Both the position numbers and the translations under genes were made by a program. DNA of 60,180 nt, from contig NZ_FPJE01000028.1 of assembly GCF_900119185.1 (NCBI RefSeq), positions 1 to 60,180 on the forward strand, read 5' to 3'. The notes beneath the pieces were generated by a model. The model made no database searches, was not told the DNA's origin, and saw only the letters and a program-made list of their open reading frames with translations. Shown piece after piece: positions 1 to 8,139 of the stretch (positions are counted from its first letter, which is position 1; every line of letters starts with the position of its first letter). The stretch comes from Sinomicrobium oceani. GTDB lineage: Bacteria; Bacteroidota; Bacteroidia; Flavobacteriales; Flavobacteriaceae.

Positions 1-231
1 AGAAACCATGAGCTAATACGGTTAAAGGCCAAGGCCAAAGCACTGTTGCTCTCAGAACAGGGCATTGCCCACCGAAAAAGGAGGTGCTGGGAGGTGGAGG
101 CTGTCTTTGGGAATATAAAGCAGAATATGGGCTTCAAGCGCTTTATGCTCAGAGGACTGGATAAAGTGGAAACCGAAATAGGGCTTGTGGCTATGGCACA
201 CAATCTTAAAAAGGTTGGGTTAAGGGCGTAA
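1..231 (+). CDS. IS1182-type transposase, C-terminal fragment (cut by window start)
   Basis: The reading frame is open from base 1 to the TAA at 229-231, giving about 76 residues, so the gene begins outside the window; the TTG at 46 is internal. The tail has the look of the DDE transposase C-terminus of the IS1182/IS1380-like type: the stretch EAVFGNIKQNMGFKRF contains the conserved glutamate (E in VEAVFG) and the usual N-x-G-F-x-RF segment, followed by a helical end rich in A-H-N-L-K-K. Whether the complete transposase is intact cannot be seen. An intact IS982 copy lies about 80 bases downstream, so this is a small cluster of mobile DNA. Confidence 0.75.
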   Translation, partial: RNHELIRLKAKAKALLLSEQGIAHRKRRCWEVEAVFGNIKQNMGFKRFMLRGLDKVETEIGLVAMAHNLKKVGLRA

Positions 232-314
232 TCCCACAACTTCTATTAACTCATTAACTTTTTAACACGCAACTCTTGCTCCTTGTAGGTTGAAAGCAAG
301 AAAATAGCCTAAAT

Positions 315-333
315 AACGTGAGTTCGATATAAG
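315..333. repeat. IS982 left terminal inverted repeat
   Basis: AACGTGAGTTCGATATAAG at 315-333 pairs with the reverse complement of 1318-1336, with one mismatch (A versus G at position 15). Confidence 0.85.
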
Positions 334-335
334 GA

Positions 336-1232
336 TTACTGAATTCTTTGGAAGTTATGGATATTAATATTTGGTTTAGTAGGGTAAAAAGAATAGGCAA
401 TTAACCCCGAGACTAAGTTTGTAATGAAGTTATCGAAGCTTCGATGTCTTGTGTGTTCGATTTGGCATTGGTTTTTCAGGATATCGTTGACGCTCTCCAC
501 GACTGCCCTTTTTCGAAGCAATATCTTGTCATATACATGTACAAGTGCGTTTTTCATGTTCTTCTTAATTTTTTTGACCAAGTGTATGCCATCCACAAAC
601 AGTTTTTCAAAAAGATCTTTTCCTATATAGCCCCTGTCTGCGAATATCTTACCGAAAACCTTGTCATGGAAGGTCTTGTCCTTTAATGGCTGCCTATCGT
701 CGACATTGCCCTGTGTAATAAGGAAATCGATAATCTCACCCCGCTCATTGATCACAATATGGAGTTTGAACCCGAAGAACCACCCCATGGTACCCCTGCC
801 TTTGGCTGCTGTCCCCTTGAACACCTTGTTCTGCTTCTCCCGTTTGTAATGACAGGCTTTCAGCACGGTAGAATCAAGAAAGGAAATACCGGAACACTTG
901 CCCAAACAGCAAGTCTGTAAAAAGATGGTCATTGGAAGCACACATTTCTTTTGTAGTTCCACGAAGCGGTTATAAGAAACGGTTTCCGGGAAATCGTCTT
1001 TCATGTGCTGGGTGACATGGTTGATATAAAAATGTTTCAGGCAACGGTATCCTTTTAAATGGAACAATATCATGATAGTGATTACTTCACTATCAGACAA
1101 TCTGGATTTACGGTTACGTTTTTTCTTGCCAGTGGTTTGGACAATTGTATTTTTGTCGATTATGAGGTTCATTTCTTTGCAAAAATCGTCAACAACACAA
1201 AAAATTTCAGTAATTTTATCCTTAGAAATCAT
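336..1232 (-). CDS. IS982-family transposase
   Basis: 298 residues, a full-length DDE transposase. Visible catalytic segments are FLDSTVLKACH (first D), FADRGYIGK (second D) and KRAVVESVNDILK (E), in the order and spacing of the IS982 family; the middle of the protein has the family signature TMGWFFGFKLHIV and the QGNVDDR loop. The C-terminus QIEHTRHRSFDNF is also typical. It fills nearly all of the element, starting about 105 bases inside the right end and stopping about 20 bases from the left end. No frameshift or premature stop is present. Confidence 0.93.
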   Translation of the reverse strand: MISKDKITEIFCVVDDFCKEMNLIIDKNTIVQTTGKKKRNRKSRLSDSEVITIMILFHLKGYRCLKHFYINHVTQHMKDDFPETVSYNRFVELQKKCVLPMTIFLQTCCLGKCSGISFLDSTVLKACHYKREKQNKVFKGTAAKGRGTMGWFFGFKLHIVINERGEIIDFLITQGNVDDRQPLKDKTFHDKVFGKIFADRGYIGKDLFEKLFVDGIHLVKKIKKNMKNALVHVYDKILLRKRAVVESVNDILKNQCQIEHTRHRSFDNFITNLVSGLIAYSFYPTKPNINIHNFQRIQ

Positions 1233-1317
1233 AAGCAGATTTTCAGTTAAATATTTGAATTTAAATCACTTAAATATACTGAATTTCTGCTTTTTTATGT
1301 TGATAAATTACTTATTT

Positions 1318-1336
1318 CTTACATCGAACTCACGTT
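1318..1336. repeat. IS982 right terminal inverted repeat
   Basis: The sequence at 1318-1336 is the reverse complement of 315-333 apart from one base. It marks the element boundary next to AAAT at 1337-1340. Confidence 0.85.
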
Positions 1337-1347
1337 AAATATAAAAA

Positions 1348-1384
1348 GACCGCCTAAAACTTTTTAGACGGCCTCATTTTTTTT
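1348..1384 (+). terminator. Hairpin terminator stranded behind the IS
   Basis: GACCGCCTAAAA (1348-1359) pairs with the TTTTAGACGGCC that follows (one mismatch), then CATTTTTTTT. The U-tract serves forward transcription, but the nearest forward gene upstream is the transposase fragment ending at 231. It probably served a gene that lay here before the mobile elements arrived, or it shields the repressor promoter from IS read-through. Confidence 0.6.
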
Positions 1385-1422
1385 GCTTAAAACAATTTAT
1401 AAAAACTGTAAAACGTTATTTT

Positions 1423-1475
1423 TAGTTGTTTAACTATTTTTATAGTTGTGTAACTAAAAAAATAGTTTATATTTG
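1423..1475 (+). promoter_or_regulatory. Promoter with paired BlaI-type operator dyads
   Basis: Two near-identical 14-base dyads, TAGTTGTTTAACTA (1423-1436) and TAGTTGTGTAACTA (1443-1456), are centred 20 bases apart, about two helical turns. A third half-site ATAGTTT starts at 1462. The Bacteroidota -7 box TATATTTG is at 1468-1475, with a TTG 19 bases upstream (1446-1448) lying inside the second dyad. This is what a dimeric BlaI/MecI repressor covering its own promoter would need. The operator role is inferred; the dyads and promoter match are seen. Confidence 0.75.
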
Positions 1476-1502
1476 TTTTCAGCTTAAAAATGAGATAGCA
1501 TT

Positions 1503-1862
1503 ATGCAGAAACTAACCAATAAAGAAGAGGAGGTCATGAAAATGCTCTGGAGACTGGAGCGGGCTTTTGTAAAAGATATTCTTGCACAGTTCGGAGAAGA
1601 TAAACCCCATTACAATACATTGTCTACGATGATCCGAAATCTTGAGGATAAGGGATATGTGGGGCATACAACCTATGGAAATACACACCAGTACTATCCG
1701 GTTGTGGCTAAAGAGGAATACAGGAAACGATTTATACATAATGCGATAACCGATTATTTCAACAACTCATATAAAGGATTGGTGTCCTTTTTTGCAGAGG
1801 AAGACAAGATCAGTGTAGAAGAACTCAAGGAGATTGTGAAACAACTGGAAGAGAAACGATAA
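1503..1862 (+). CDS. BlaI/MecI-family transcriptional repressor
   Basis: 119 residues, the usual size. The N-terminal winged helix (about residues 1-75) contains LTNKEEEVMKMLW and the recognition region YNTLSTMIRNLEDKGYV, both typical of BlaI/MecI. The C-terminal helices (about 80-119) form the dimer region and the cleavage segment. Family members repress their own operon until a membrane M56 protease cleaves them. It is followed with a one-base overlap (TAATG) by such a protease, and preceded by paired dyads. There is no beta-lactamase next door, so the regulon is more likely cell-envelope or stress related than antibiotic resistance; that part is inference. Confidence 0.92.
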   Translation: MQKLTNKEEEVMKMLWRLERAFVKDILAQFGEDKPHYNTLSTMIRNLEDKGYVGHTTYGNTHQYYPVVAKEEYRKRFIHNAITDYFNNSYKGLVSFFAEEDKISVEELKEIVKQLEEKR

Positions 1863-3184
1863 TGGAATTTTTTTTAATATATCTCATTAAAAGTGCCGGG
1901 CTACTCCTGCTCTTTTACATTGTTTACCGCTTGTTTTTACACCGGGAAACTTTGTTCCGGGGCAACAGGCTGTTTCTTCTGTCGGGGATTATAGTTTCGG
2001 GAATTTTACCCCTGTTCGTGATCACGAAGGTTGTGGAGTCATCTCCGGTATTTTCCGGGATAGCCGGCAGTCCTGTGGAAGGAGTTTCTCTTGAAAAGGA
2101 TGGGACAGCGTTTTGGTCGGGTATAATTTTCCAGGTATATATCACTGGTGTTGTTTTCTTTCTGTTCCGGTTTGCCGTACAGTTATATTCGTTGAGAAGA
2201 TTCCTGGCGTCGGGAGAAAAGAGTAAGAAAGATGGTGTAATTCTTATAAAGACCGGTGAAGAGACAAGCCCGTTTTCCTTTTTCAATTTTCTGGTTTACA
2301 ACCCGGATATGTACAACAGCCCGGAAGAGCTGAATATCATTCTCGCGCACGAAAAAGCACATATCAGGCAACAACATTCACTTGATATCCTTTTGATACA
2401 CCTTTTTACCGTGTTACAATGGTTTAACCCCATGGTATGGCTTTATAAAAAAGCTATGGTGGTTAATCTGGAATATCTTGCAGACCGTCAGGCAGCGGGA
2501 TCGGGGAAGGGTGATAAGCGCAATTATCAGCTGTTACTGCTCCGGCAGACCGGGGCATATCAGAAATATATGACATTGACCAATACATTTTTTAATTCAT
2601 CGATCAAAAAACGAGTAGTTATGTTACAGACCAAAGATTCCAAAGAAAGTGCATGGTGGAAATACGGGATTATAATTCCCGCACTGGCCGCATTTATGTT
2701 TATTGTCAATACCGAGACCGTAGTTGCCCAAAAATCGGTAGGTATTACCACAGAAAATATTCCCGATAATGTCCTCCTTATTATAAACGGAGAGATCAGC
2801 GAAGGAGGACGCCTGAAAGATATTCAGCCCGATAGTATCCGGGCCATCAATATCATTAAAGATGAGCACGCCATAGCAGCCTATGGGGAAAGAGGGGAAA
2901 ACGGGGTGATTGAAGTCTATACCAAATCGTATAGTGGCGTAGTGGGAGTGAAAGGCAAAGGCAAAGGAGATGTCCGTATCCGTAAGAAAAGCACGCCTGG
3001 GGCTGGTGAAGAAAGACCGCTTATTGTGGTAAACGGACGTGTAAAAGGTCGTGATTTCGATATAAACTCCATCCCGGAGTCGTCGATAGAAGCTGTAAAT
3101 GTACTGAAAGGCGAATCCGCATTAAAAAAATACGGAAGCAGGGGGGCAGATGGTGTGATAGAGATTTCGGTAAACCGGGAATAA
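1862..3184 (+). CDS. BlaR1/M56-type membrane metalloprotease with plug-like C-terminal repeats
   Basis: 440 residues. Membrane helices lie near residues 5-25, 38-56, 86-106 and 268-284. The zinc site HEKAH is at 163-167 with the third ligand in NLEYLADRQ (E204), as in M56 peptidases. After the last helix the outer segment does not carry a penicillin-binding domain. Instead it has two related repeats of about 55 residues (303-356 and 386-438), each with VVNG/IING, an I-x-x-I-x-V/I-K segment and YG-x-x-G-x-x-GVIE. This is the pattern of a TonB-receptor plug. It likely senses an envelope signal and cleaves the upstream repressor; the signal is unknown. Confidence 0.88.
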   Translation: MEFFLIYLIKSAGLLLLFYIVYRLFLHRETLFRGNRLFLLSGIIVSGILPLFVITKVVESSPVFSGIAGSPVEGVSLEKDGTAFWSGIIFQVYITGVVFFLFRFAVQLYSLRRFLASGEKSKKDGVILIKTGEETSPFSFFNFLVYNPDMYNSPEELNIILAHEKAHIRQQHSLDILLIHLFTVLQWFNPMVWLYKKAMVVNLEYLADRQAAGSGKGDKRNYQLLLLRQTGAYQKYMTLTNTFFNSSIKKRVVMLQTKDSKESAWWKYGIIIPALAAFMFIVNTETVVAQKSVGITTENIPDNVLLIINGEISEGGRLKDIQPDSIRAINIIKDEHAIAAYGERGENGVIEVYTKSYSGVVGVKGKGKGDVRIRKKSTPGAGEERPLIVVNGRVKGRDFDINSIPESSIEAVNVLKGESALKKYGSRGADGVIEISVNRE

Positions 3185-3210
3185 TACGCCCTTAAGTATA
3201 TACCAGATAT

Positions 3211-3236
3211 AAAAACCGCAGTACTGCGGTTTTTTT
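3211..3236 (+). terminator. Intrinsic terminator after the repressor/protease operon
   Basis: AAAAACCGCAG (3211-3221) and CTGCGGTTTTTTT (3224-3236) form a stem with a two-base loop that runs directly into the T-tract, 27 bases after the protease stop codon. Confidence 0.85.
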
Positions 3237-3250
3237 AGTATCTTGTAATT

Positions 3251-3403
3251 ATGAAAAAAGAGTTTTTTAAGCTTCTGGCAAAACTAAATAAAGCAATACT
3301 GCCATCCTTCAGCAAACGAAAACTGAATATAGCGAAAGCCAGTAAATGGCAGCTGGCCATTATCGGATGGCGTGCCTATGTGACTAAAAATGCTTTGGGT
3401 TAG
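3251..3403 (+). CDS. Conserved 50-residue basic protein (often labelled SsrA-binding protein)
   Basis: ATG at 3251 to TAG at 3401-3403, 50 residues. It starts MKKEFFKLLAKLNKAILPS and ends W-R-A-Y-V-T-K-N-A-L-G. I recognise this as a very small protein widely found in Flavobacteriia, where automated pipelines sometimes name it SsrA-binding protein although it is only a third of the size of SmpB. About a quarter of its residues are K or R, and it has one hydrophobic centre (QLAIIGW). Function is unknown. It stands alone between a terminator and the convergent GHMP kinase, 25 bases from the latter's stop. Confidence 0.75.
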   Translation: MKKEFFKLLAKLNKAILPSFSKRKLNIAKASKWQLAIIGWRAYVTKNALG

Positions 3404-3428
3404 GTCCTGGTCTTTGCCGGATTATTCA

Positions 3429-4358
3429 TCAATACACAGGGCGTACCATTTCGGAATATGGGATGATAGTGTGATATCCTTTCGCGTGGAAATAGGCGCC
3501 AGGATCTGTCTTAGCCGTCACCATGACAAAATCGCCGCCCCATGCCCCCAGGCTTTTGATAGCTCCGGGATAGTCCGGAAATAATCGTTCCCGCACTGTG
3601 GGAAGTTCTATAAGAGAAGCTATGATCTCTTCGTGATGTGTGATCAGGGATTCAAAATCCTCCAATGTACTACTGCGGAGAATTTCTTGGGTAAGCCCGG
3701 AAATTGTGACAATCGTTTTCTGCTTATCTTTTTCACGGCTTCTGTACCGTTCAATCCCCGACCTGCTGTTTTGTTTCTGATTGAGATGTACGAAATAGAG
3801 GTTTTTCCGGAAGGCAGGAGCAAAAGTCACCGGGGTAATTGTCGGTTTTTCCTGTTTTATATCGTAGAGAATAGGTGTGTGGTGGCGGGCACATGCAATG
3901 TCATAACCGCTTCCCGAAAATGTACGCCGAAGCAGTTCAAACGCGTCGATATGGGCCCATGCTGCAATATTACTGACCAGGGTGGAGGAAGTGCCCAGGC
4001 CCCAGTTTCTCGGGAACCCGAGCTCCGTAATTACCGTAACACCTTTTTTGTCGGTCAGGAAATCGGGATTCATGGTGTTTGCTGTCCATAGCAGTCCTGC
4101 TAATCTCTGAATAACATCTTCGTTTCGGGCGGCATCCGGACCTGTATTGAGAATGTCGGTTTCGATGTCGAAGGTATGAGAAAACCAGTGGTTCCCGTTC
4201 ACATCTTTACTGATCCAGGAAAGTTTGCCTTCTGTTCCCTGGCTCAAGGTCAAAGATTGTCCGTAAGCGGTAGGGACGGCCAGGCACAAGGCGCCGTCCA
4301 GAACGACATATTCGCCGGTTAGCAACAATTTTCCGTTACTGTAAAAATGCTTTTCCAC
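3429..4358 (-). CDS. GYDIA-family GHMP kinase (mevalonate-pathway type)
   Basis: 309 residues. The N-terminal SNGKLLLTGEYVVL is the substrate-side GHMP motif, NWGLGTSSTLVSN (about 118-130) is the ATP-binding glycine/serine loop, and GYDIA (151-155) is the motif for which this Bacteroidota subgroup is named. It lies directly downstream of HMG-CoA reductase on the same strand, 36 bases apart, so the pair likely works in mevalonate-dependent isoprenoid synthesis. The substrate (mevalonate, phosphomevalonate or diphosphomevalonate) cannot be told from the sequence. Confidence 0.88.
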   Translation of the reverse strand: MEKHFYSNGKLLLTGEYVVLDGALCLAVPTAYGQSLTLSQGTEGKLSWISKDVNGNHWFSHTFDIETDILNTGPDAARNEDVIQRLAGLLWTANTMNPDFLTDKKGVTVITELGFPRNWGLGTSSTLVSNIAAWAHIDAFELLRRTFSGSGYDIACARHHTPILYDIKQEKPTITPVTFAPAFRKNLYFVHLNQKQNSRSGIERYRSREKDKQKTIVTISGLTQEILRSSTLEDFESLITHHEEIIASLIELPTVRERLFPDYPGAIKSLGAWGGDFVMVTAKTDPGAYFHAKGYHTIIPYSEMVRPVY

Positions 4359-4394
4359 GTAGAAAAATCTTATGGTCTTTTGTCGGAGGCCGGA

Positions 4395-5717
4395 TCAGGC
4401 ATTCTCCCTTAATTTGTGAAATGCTTCGATTACTGAACGGTGCGTAGCTGTCTTATCTTTGAAATAGGTGACAAAAAAAGCTTTTTCCTCGTCGGTAGCC
4501 TGAAGCTGATTGAGGATATTCAGAAGGTGCATTTTCATGTGGCCTTTCTGTATTCCTGTGGTCACCAACGATCGTATAGCCCCGAAGTTCTGCGCGAGTC
4601 CGGCAACAGCAACGATTTGCATAAGCTCGGGAGCAGACGGGTTACCGAGCATTTCTAGGGATAGCTGTACGAGCGGATGCAGGCTTGTCAACCCTCCTAC
4701 CGTACCAAGGGCCAGGGGGATCTCGATCTCAAACCGGAATATGCCGTTTTCTATCGATGCACTGGTCAGACTGCTATACCGGCCGTTTCTTGCAGCATAA
4801 GCATGTACCCCTGCCTCAACAGCCCTGAAGTCGTTTCCTGTAGCCAGCACTACAGCATCGATACCGTTCATAATCCCTTTGTTGTGTGTTACAGCACGAT
4901 AAGGTTCTATTCTTGCAATGTCTACCGCCCGGACAAATTTATCGGCAAATTCTTCAGGGGGCATTTGATCTTCATTAAGTTCCTCTACCTTACAGGACAC
5001 GGATGCTCTTACAAGGCAGTCAGGGACGTAGTTGGACAGGATACTCATCACGATCCTGATCTTTTTCTCTTCAGTTTCAAAAGCTTCATATTCCTGCGCT
5101 CCTTGTTGCAGGGTGCGGGCAAATTGTTCCAGACAGGAGTTGATAAAATTCGCTCCCATGGCATCGAGGGTGTTAAAGGTACAGTGCAACTGGTAATAGT
5201 CTTCCAGTGCAGCAGTCTTGTCACGGAGTTCGATAGCGATGATCCCCCCCCCCCTTTTCTTCATATTCTCCGTAATAGTTTCCGTTTCGGAGAACAACGC
5301 CGGTTTTATATGCTCGAAATACTGCCGGAGCCGTTCCTTGTCGCCTTTGTATATAAAGTGTACCTGTCCTATTTTTTCGGTATTGACCACTTCTGCGTGA
5401 AATCCGCCCCTTTTCAACCAGAATTTTGCGGCTTTCCCTGCAGCGGCTACCACAGAACTTTCTTCGATAGCCATAGGAATAGTGTACAACTGTTCGTTGA
5501 TAAGGAAGTTGGGTGCCACGCCCAGGGGCAGGTAATAATTGGTGATCGTATTTTCTATAAATTCGTCATGAAGTTTCTGGAGCTTCTCGTCATCATTCCA
5601 GTAGGTTTTAAAAATGGATACGGCTTTGCCGGGATCGCTAAAATATGCTTGGGCAAGCCATTCTATTTTCTGATTTTTGGTGAGTTTGGAAAACCCTTCT
5701 ACAGGTTGCTTCATCAT
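4395..5717 (-). CDS. Hydroxymethylglutaryl-CoA reductase (class II type)
   Basis: About 440 residues from the ATG at 5717 (a second ATG follows at 5714). An upstream in-frame ATG at 5777 adds 20 residues with no family resemblance, so I choose the later start, which begins MMKQPVEGFSKL. Family motifs seen are the dinucleotide-site DAMGANFIN, the catalytic-lysine region THNKGIMNGIDAVV, the ENG segment near SIENGIFRFE, the loop LALGTVGGLTSLHP, and a C-terminal GHMKMH carrying the catalytic histidine. It reduces HMG-CoA to mevalonate and probably shares a transcript with the GHMP kinase. An 11-base G run in the coding strand encodes part of KRGGGII. Confidence 0.92.
   Translation of the reverse strand: MMKQPVEGFSKLTKNQKIEWLAQAYFSDPGKAVSIFKTYWNDDEKLQKLHDEFIENTITNYYLPLGVAPNFLINEQLYTIPMAIEESSVVAAAGKAAKFWLKRGGFHAEVVNTEKIGQVHFIYKGDKERLRQYFEHIKPALFSETETITENMKKRGGGIIAIELRDKTAALEDYYQLHCTFNTLDAMGANFINSCLEQFARTLQQGAQEYEAFETEEKKIRIVMSILSNYVPDCLVRASVSCKVEELNEDQMPPEEFADKFVRAVDIARIEPYRAVTHNKGIMNGIDAVVLATGNDFRAVEAGVHAYAARNGRYSSLTSASIENGIFRFEIEIPLALGTVGGLTSLHPLVQLSLEMLGNPSAPELMQIVAVAGLAQNFGAIRSLVTTGIQKGHMKMHLLNILNQLQATDEEKAFFVTYFKDKTATHRSVIEAFHKLRENA
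5244..5254 (-). repeat. Eleven-base G tract inside HMG-CoA reductase
   Basis: Eleven C on the forward strand (G on the coding strand) encode the glycine run in MKKRGGGIIAIE. The frame as given is intact. A tract this long is prone to slippage in replication and to sequencing error. Confidence 0.9.
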
Positions 5718-5953
5718 TTCTGAGAAAATTATAATGCCGGATACCTTTTTCGGATACGCCCGCGTTGCCGGCTGCAACCGGATCCGGCGGTAAAGATACT
5801 AAAAGAAATCCGGGTATTTTACGTGTTAATATAACGTCATGCAGAACGAAAAACCGTGAAATGTCACAGTTTAACTGAAAAAGTTTATATTTTCGCAAAA
5901 AAAATAGTATAATTGGCAGATTTTTTTACCTGTTTATAATAACCTGAACCTTA

Positions 5954-8119
5954 ATGAAAAAATATTTCATCTTATCTATTGTGCTTGCCGGATTAACAAC
6001 TTCACTCGCTGCACAGGAGCGTCAGATAACTTTAGAAGAAATATGGGGAGGGGCATTCGGTACCGAAGGTATGGATGTGCTTCACTCCATGAAAAACGGA
6101 AAACAGTATTCCATTCTCAATATGGACCGCAAATCGCGGGTCATATCCGTAGATAAATACGATTACAATACGCTCGAAAAAGTAGAAACCATTGTCTCTA
6201 CGGAGAATCTGGACGGAATAGCATACTTTACGTCCTATGAGTTCAGCGATGATGAATCGAAGGTGTTGCTGGCAACCGATGTGGAATCGGTATATCGTCA
6301 TTCCAGATTGGGAATATATTACATGTATGATATTCAGGAGAAGAAAACACAAAAAATAGCCGATCATAAAATTCAGGAGCCCACTTTTTCCCCGGACGGT
6401 AAAAAAGTGGCTTTTGTTTTTAATAACAATATCTATATCAAGGATCTCATGAGTGGAGAAACCAGTCAGATTACGGATGACGGGGAAAAAAATAAGATCA
6501 TCAACGGGGTGACCGACTGGGTTTATGAAGAAGAATTTGCTTTCGTACGGGCTTTCGAATGGAATGCGGACGGAACTCATCTGGCCTACATCCGGTTTGA
6601 CGAAAGTAAAGTGCCCGAATTTTCCATGGATGTATATGGTAATGCTTTATATCCGGTACAACAGGAATTCAAGTATCCCAAGGCTGGAGAATCCAATGCA
6701 GAAGTTTCCCTTTTTGTCTATGATCTCGAAAGCGGGAATTCGCAACAGGTAGGTCTGAAGAACGCCTATTATATTCCCCGGATCAAATGGACGAATGATC
6801 CGGATATTCTCAGCGCACAGGTGCTTAATCGTCACCAGAATAACCTGGAGCTGTTTTTTTATCATGTCGATGAGGCCAAAGCAGAGGTGGTGCTTCACGA
6901 AGAAGACAAAGCGTATATCGATATTACCGACAACCTTACTTTTCTTGATGACAACAGTTTTATCTGGACCAGCGAACAGGACGGGTATAACCATATTTAT
7001 CACTACGGAAAAAACGGAAAGCTGATCAGGCAGGTTACCCGTGGCCCCTGGGAAGTAACGACCTATTACGGGTATGACAGTAAAACAGGAAGAATTTTTT
7101 ATCAGTCCGTAGAAAACGGATCGATCAACCGCGATGTGTATGCTGTGAAACTCAACGGAAAAAAGAAACAACGGCTATCCGTAGCAGAAGGGACGAATAG
7201 CGCAACGTTCAGTTCGGATTTCAGTTACTTCATTAATGCGTATTCCAGTGCTTCCGTACCACCGCGTTATACACTCAACGATGCGCAGAAAGGTAAGGAG
7301 CTGAAAGAGATTGTAAATAACGACGCACTGTTGGAAAAACTCGGCGGATACAAGCTTTCGCAAAAAGAGTTCTCCACGATTCATATCAATGGATACGACC
7401 TTAATATGTGGATGATAAAACCATCCGGTTTTGATCCCGATAAAGAGTATCCGCTTTTTATGTTTCAATACAGTGGTCCCGGTTCTCAGCAGGTAGCCAA
7501 TCGCTGGGGAGGTGCCAATGATTACTGGTACCAGATGCTTGCCGAACAAGGGTATATCGTGGCCTGCGTGGACGGACGCGGAACAGGATTTAAGGGGGCA
7601 GATTTTAAAAAGATGACGTATCAGGAGCTCGGAAAATATGAAGTAGAAGACCAGATAGCGGTAGCCCGGCAACTTGGAGAAGAGCCGTATATCGATGCGG
7701 ACCGTATCGGGATCTGGGGATGGAGCTATGGAGGTTTTATGTCCTCCAATTGTATTCTTAAAGGGAACGATGTGTTTAAAATGGCCATTGCAGTAGCTCC
7801 GGTAACCAACTGGAGGTTTTACGATACGATCTATACCGAGCGGTATATGCGTACCCCACAGGAAAATGCTTCCGGCTACGACGATAATTCCCCGATCAAT
7901 CACGTAGATAAGCTCAAGGGAGCCTACCTGCTGGTACATGGTACTGCAGATGATAATGTGCATGTACAAAATACCATGCGTATGATCGAAGCTCTTGTAC
8001 AGGCCAACAAACAGTTTGACTGGGCTATTTATCCCGATAAAAATCACGGTATTTACGGAGGTAATACCAGGCTTCATCTGTATACCAAAATGACAAACTT
8101 TATTAAAGAAAATCTATAG
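5954..8119 (+). CDS. DPP4-like S9 peptidase (prolyl dipeptidyl peptidase), exported
   Basis: 721 residues with an N-terminal signal peptide (cleavage likely after LAAQ, near residue 20). An N-terminal beta-propeller is followed by an alpha/beta-hydrolase. The double-glutamate motif WVYEEEFAF, which holds the free amino end of the substrate in DPP4, is present. The catalytic triad is Ser591 (GWSYGG), Asp666 (HGTADDNVH) and His698 (KNHGIYGG). It removes dipeptides, typically X-Pro, from peptides in the periplasm. The next gene, 20 bases downstream, is a proton-coupled oligopeptide transporter, so the two probably form a peptide-use unit. Confidence 0.95.
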   Translation: MKKYFILSIVLAGLTTSLAAQERQITLEEIWGGAFGTEGMDVLHSMKNGKQYSILNMDRKSRVISVDKYDYNTLEKVETIVSTENLDGIAYFTSYEFSDDESKVLLATDVESVYRHSRLGIYYMYDIQEKKTQKIADHKIQEPTFSPDGKKVAFVFNNNIYIKDLMSGETSQITDDGEKNKIINGVTDWVYEEEFAFVRAFEWNADGTHLAYIRFDESKVPEFSMDVYGNALYPVQQEFKYPKAGESNAEVSLFVYDLESGNSQQVGLKNAYYIPRIKWTNDPDILSAQVLNRHQNNLELFFYHVDEAKAEVVLHEEDKAYIDITDNLTFLDDNSFIWTSEQDGYNHIYHYGKNGKLIRQVTRGPWEVTTYYGYDSKTGRIFYQSVENGSINRDVYAVKLNGKKKQRLSVAEGTNSATFSSDFSYFINAYSSASVPPRYTLNDAQKGKELKEIVNNDALLEKLGGYKLSQKEFSTIHINGYDLNMWMIKPSGFDPDKEYPLFMFQYSGPGSQQVANRWGGANDYWYQMLAEQGYIVACVDGRGTGFKGADFKKMTYQELGKYEVEDQIAVARQLGEEPYIDADRIGIWGWSYGGFMSSNCILKGNDVFKMAIAVAPVTNWRFYDTIYTERYMRTPQENASGYDDNSPINHVDKLKGAYLLVHGTADDNVHVQNTMRMIEALVQANKQFDWAIYPDKNHGIYGGNTRLHLYTKMTNFIKENL

Positions 8120-8139
8120 AAACATAATTATACATTGAT

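Larger units (their letters stand above)
315..1336 (-). mobile_element. Complete IS982-family insertion sequence
   Basis: A 1.02-kb element holding one full transposase gene on the reverse strand. Its ends are inverted repeats: AACGTGAGTTCGAT at 315-328 and the reverse complement at 1323-1336, with the match continuing (one mismatch) to about 19 bases. Both sides are flanked by AAAT (311-314 and 1337-1340), which may be a 4-base target duplication, but the region is AT-rich, so this is weak. Length and gene content fit the IS982 family (about 1 kb, single transposase). With intact ends and an intact frame it is probably able to move. Confidence 0.85.

Noticed and set aside
1503-3184. A beta-lactam resistance operon
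   Set aside because: There is a BlaI-type repressor and M56 protease but no beta-lactamase or PBP2a gene, and the sensor lacks a penicillin-binding domain.
4677-5723. Long forward open frame of 348 codons opposite HMG-CoA reductase
   Set aside because: It is antisense to a gene with all catalytic motifs, and its translation is rich in C, F and Y with no domain pattern. It is a shadow.
7175-8077. Reverse-strand frame of 300 codons opposite the DPP4-like peptidase
   Set aside because: Antisense to an intact catalytic domain; no family resemblance.
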